Origin: Hofstenia miamia
Lineage: Eukaryota > Xenacoelomorpha > Acoela > Hofsteniidae
Length of the DNA stretch: 20,072 bases
Assembly (NCBI GenBank): GCA_900660155.1
Contig: CABFPE010001907.1
Span: 1 to 20,072, forward strand
Reading direction: 5' to 3'
The translations under genes were made by a program, and so were the position numbers. Of the stretch, positions 17,303 to 20,072 are shown one piece after another (the stretch's first letter is position 1; every line of letters begins with the position of its first letter). The notes under the pieces are model-generated. The model searched no databases. It saw only the letters and a program-made list of their open reading frames with translations, and was not told the origin of the DNA.

Positions 17303-18195
17303 ATTTATCTTGTGAAATTTTTTCAAAAACCTAAAACATTTCAATTTCTAAAAATAATCTACATAAGTTATACATATTACTCATACATTCACATCATGTG
17401 TCTATAAGAACAATTATTCACATCAAGATTTAATCTTGAATTGGCAAGTCTTTTTGTATTAAGAACTAAAATAGCTTTTGTCAATTAACTAATATAGAGG
17501 GAGTAGCAATTTTTGGCGATGTCACCTGTTCAGGTAGTTAATTATAATTTGGCCTAGCTGCATGTTGTAATAGTACATAGAAAGGCATGCATTAAAAATA
17601 GGTTTCAAGTGTTTATTACGAAATGGCTGCGACCATCCGTAGGCGCTCCTTTGTGTAAAGATTTCATTAAGCTAAGGCAAGATGCATTATCCTCACAAGG
17701 TATGAGAAAATACTTTCTTGGAATGACTAGAAAATTTAGTAGTAGAAAAATTACGATGAATATCACATGTGCACTCAAAATATTGTCAATAAGAACAACG
17801 CGATTTACAAAAATATAAAAGTATACTCCTGGCTAAGGCGACTTCATTAATTTCGTTTGATAACGTAATCATGATTGTAAAACAAAGCCATTTATATTCG
17901 AATTGCTCTAGTTGGATTAAATTTGATGTCAATAAGAATTCTTTAACCCTATTTTGACTATTTATATTAACGTTACTGTAATTTTTTTCGATGAGAAATC
18001 TGATTTTTGAAAAATATTCAGATTCTTACAATAGCTAATGTTCAGGTAATGATTGGTCTAATGTCCAAGGAAATAACAACTACCTTATAATATTTTGTTT
18101 TCTGGAAAAAAAACAATATGAGAGCCCTGTTCAGGCACGCCATGCGCAAAGTCAGAAGTTATTGCGCCGCTGTAGAAACAATTCTCAATATTGGG
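17303..18195 (+). other. Intergenic stretch downstream of the transporter
   Basis: The 3' UTR of the transporter begins here. No AATAAA lies near the stop; an ATTAAA at 17591 is a weak candidate. A possible exon sits at 17609-17699. A G+C-richer patch at 18118-18175 (CATGCGCAAAG, TTGCGCCGC) has no recognised identity. Confidence 0.35.
17609..17699 (+). other. Candidate short exon with strong donor
   Basis: The frame reads MFITKWLRPSVGAPLCKDFI then KLRQDALSSQ, and is followed by CACAAG/GTATGAG, a strong 5' splice-site match at 17700. A weak acceptor (GGTTTCAAG) precedes it. The local G+C is higher than around it. The product is not recognised. It could be a real exon of a gene running right, or chance. 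Confidence 0.25.
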
Positions 18196-18199
18196 TGTT

Positions 18200-18600
18200 T
18201 TCACATTTTAGATATCTTAGTTAGTTTGTGTTATAAACGTTTAAAATTTTTTGTGGAAACAATCACAGATTTTAAAATTTGTTTTAATCGTTGTTTTAAT
18301 TCATTCCAGAGTCTAATAGCTGTATTAACAGAAGAATTTTTCTTCGAGCTTTTACGGAATAACACTTGTTTGCATGTTTAAAACATGGGATGTTCTATAC
18401 ACTGTTTAAATTGTATTAAGTGTTTTTTACTGGTTTTGTTTAGTGTGTAAACTGAAAAATGATTGTTGATAAGTTTCTCATAATTCAATGTTTGCTTCTA
18501 TATATGTCATAAGGGACATTTTAGTACCCTCAGATGAGTCTCTCTAAGAGTAAAAAAGCAATGTTTATTGCCATCTCTGTTCACAAGCATATGTTATTCG
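18200..18600 (-). mobile_element. LINE 3' end: reverse-transcriptase C-terminus
   Basis: The minus strand near 18345-18215 reads SSKKNSSVNTAIRLWNELKQ, then RLKQILKSVIVSTKNFKRL and a stop. This is the closing block of a LINE reverse transcriptase (N-S-x-x-N-T-A-x-x-L-W-N-E-L). Upstream pieces in other frames, such as YEKLINNHFSVYTLNKT around 18480-18420, fit the same protein. Frames shift more than once, so the copy is old and dead. It resembles the fragments at 5767-6600 and 10290-11647. Confidence 0.72.
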
Positions 18601-19860
18601 ACCATGTTTAATGCATTTACAAAGCTTTTCCTCAATCAAAGGCTTAAAGTGAATTTTGAGGGCGCTAAGCATGGAATGCTTGAAACCAAATTTCAAAAGT
18701 AATCAGATTCATGGCACTCTGATTTTAATGCACAGCAATTTACATACTAAGGTAAATATCTAGAGCCTATCAATTTGAGAAACCATGCATAGAACATAAA
18801 TTATGGGCCTCTGATGTTCTTGGCGATAATTGTGAGTAAAAACCGCGCATTTAAAAGTTCCAAAGACCATAACATTTAGTAAGAACAACATATTCACAAA
18901 CTATCGACTTAAAACACCTGAAATATCATTCTCTAAAGGTTGGCAAAATTTCATATGATTATTTAATGGCATTAAATGGTTTTGAATAATGCTTAATACA
19001 TGAAAAAAATATTCTGAGAGAATCAATTCTAAGGTTTTCACAGAATAACTACACAAAATATTCAATAATTCGTATATAAATACCACCAGGGATAAATTAT
19101 TCGTGAGCAGACTCAATATCACTTCATTTCTTCCAGCTTTTGACTTTCTTCAAGCTCTTAATTTTCTCACAGGAGGCTCTGATTGACCCACTGTTGCGCT
19201 GATTGTTTAACCTTTGCTAAATAACTTGAGAATGATAGCCAATGCCAGGACCAACTATATATAGTTGGTCCTGCCAATACTTACTTCTGATAAAACATTG
19301 AAATTTTAACAACAAAGAAATGACAAATAATAAGTCTTTTATAGTATGCTGGGGATATGCAAAGCCCCATGGACCCTGTGGGATGTGGTGAGATGTAGAT
19401 CAAATCGCGGCCATTGGGCTTCATCGTGACTTGTGGTATCAACATTGTAATTCGTTGAAAGACAGTGATTTTAAATAACATCTTCATTGCAATTGTTTTA
19501 AATATTATAATATAAATATACTATTTATTTGCATTGTCTTCAATATTTAATACTATTTAGCGCAAATTTTTCTCTTATATTTGCACCACTCACCAATTGG
19601 TATGAAAAAAGTAATTTCTTAACAAGCCTAAATTTTGTATAGACATTGTATATAATGCATGCATAAAATATTTTGAATAAATCTGAGTAAAAATAAATTT
19701 CTGTATATTAAGGTTATAATTATACATTTTTAACGTCATATATGTGCACTACTAAATTATTTAGCAGTATATGTATATATATAGCACCTGGCTGGTACTA
19801 TCATTATTAGTATTTCTAATTTTTGTGTATAATTTTTGAAGGATAGGGAAATTTAGAGTT
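18601..19860. other. AT-rich stretch with no recognised gene
   Basis: No product is recognised. It contains a perfect 28-base palindrome (19246-19273) and a G+C-richer patch around 19358-19455. The minus strand of that patch reads VTMKPNGRDLIYISPHPTGS followed by MGLCISPAYY in an open frame of 68 codons (19487-19281). I cannot assign that frame. Confidence 0.35.
19246..19273. repeat. Perfect 28-base palindrome
   Basis: CAGGACCAACTATA is followed at once by its exact reverse complement, TATAGTTGGTCCTG, with no loop. Pairing resumes outside after one mismatch (TG on the left, CA on the right). It is too long to expect by chance in a window this size. Confidence 0.9.
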
Positions 19861-19871
19861 TAATTAGAACA

Positions 19872-20072
19872 ATGAGTATTGACTCAAACATTACCAATGT
19901 AATATGCAAGACTTGCAAACATTCAATAGATGATTCAAAATTTTTCGAATGTGTAATGTGTAAAAAGACTCTTCATTTCACTAAGAAATGTACTGGTTTC
20001 CCAACCACCTGCTTGGATGTTATCAATAACTATAGTAACACTTACTAACCCTTTGCTCGAGCTGTGTAGATG
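19872..20072 (+). mobile_element. 5' part of a LINE: ORF with PHD-type zinc finger, runs off the window
   Basis: From the ATG at 19872 the frame reads MSIDSNITNVICKTCKHSID, then DSKFFECVMCKKTLHFTKKC, then TGFPTTCLDVINNY, with a stop at 20046-20048. In the next frame LCSSCVD follows straight on. The order C-x2-C, C-x2-C, H, C, C-x2-C is a PHD (C4HC3) finger, as found at the start of LINE proteins of the CR1/L2 type in invertebrates. The finger's last cysteine pair is in a different frame from the rest, so this copy has a frameshift near its end in the window. A host PHD gene is possible but less likely, given the frame break and the number of LINE pieces nearby. Confidence 0.6.

Noticed and set aside
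17824-17842. CTCCTGGCTAAGGCGACT as the partner end of the hAT left end at 13755
   Set aside because: It would create a 4 kb element enclosing the transporter. The end at 14901-14919, with a matching target duplication, fits better.
18118-18381. Plus-strand 87-codon frame
   Set aside because: Most of it is the antisense of the LINE C-terminal block on the minus strand.
1-20072. CRISPR arrays, operons, bacterial signals, rRNA genes or intact tRNA genes
   Set aside because: None was seen. The introns, poly(A) signals and animal gene families indicate nuclear DNA, and the tRNA-like words at 2635-2690 do not fold into a complete tRNA.

Overview
The window looks like nuclear DNA of an AT-rich invertebrate animal. 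Three host genes with animal homologues can be read, at least one with a typical spliceosomal intron. They lie in long AT-rich stretches littered with decayed transposons: non-LTR retrotransposons (LINEs) of a CR1/L2/Jockey-like kind, a piggyBac, a hAT and small inverted-repeat elements. I cannot name the species. Two single n characters (8647 and 16786) each join two nearly identical stretches. They are best read as unmerged contig ends, so two apparent duplications here are probably assembly artefacts.

Layout. 1-300: reverse-transcriptase piece of a LINE, minus strand, more G+C rich than its surroundings. 1173-1428: a MITE. 1865-2050 and 4637-4876: the last two coding exons of a TMEM19 (DUF92) gene, plus strand, separated by a 2.6 kb phase-0 intron that holds a small palindromic element and a gutted piggyBac copy. 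5741-6600: LINE 3' end, minus strand, ending in a GAA microsatellite. About 7185-7600: LINE endonuclease piece, plus strand. 7768-8288: an unidentified decayed coding region. 8426-8868: contig-end duplication. 8989-9549: a PLAC8-family gene, minus strand. 9933-10013: ATCGAT-rich inverted repeat. 10290-11938: one LINE 3' half followed directly by another LINE fragment, both plus strand. 12872-13261: an unidentified coding-like stretch, minus strand. 13628-13753: a short Cys-rich reading frame. 13755-14919: an old internally deleted hAT transposon with degenerate terminal repeats and target-site duplication. 15135-15464: short coding-like fragments. 15895-17302: a riboflavin transporter gene (SLC52A family), essentially one coding exon, split artificially by the second n. 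18200-18600: LINE 3' end, minus strand. 19872-20072: start of a LINE ORF with a PHD-type zinc finger, running off the end.

The three host genes (TMEM19, PLAC8-like, SLC52A) share no pathway and are not arranged as an operon. Their closeness is ordinary synteny. All the LINE pieces are fragments, and several share a C-terminal signature (NSxxNTAxxLWNELP-like), so they may come from one related group. I did not find a convincing novel biological system. The items most worth following up are the two unidentified coding-like regions, the assembly duplication inside the transporter, and the PLAC8 protein with a degenerate cysteine motif.
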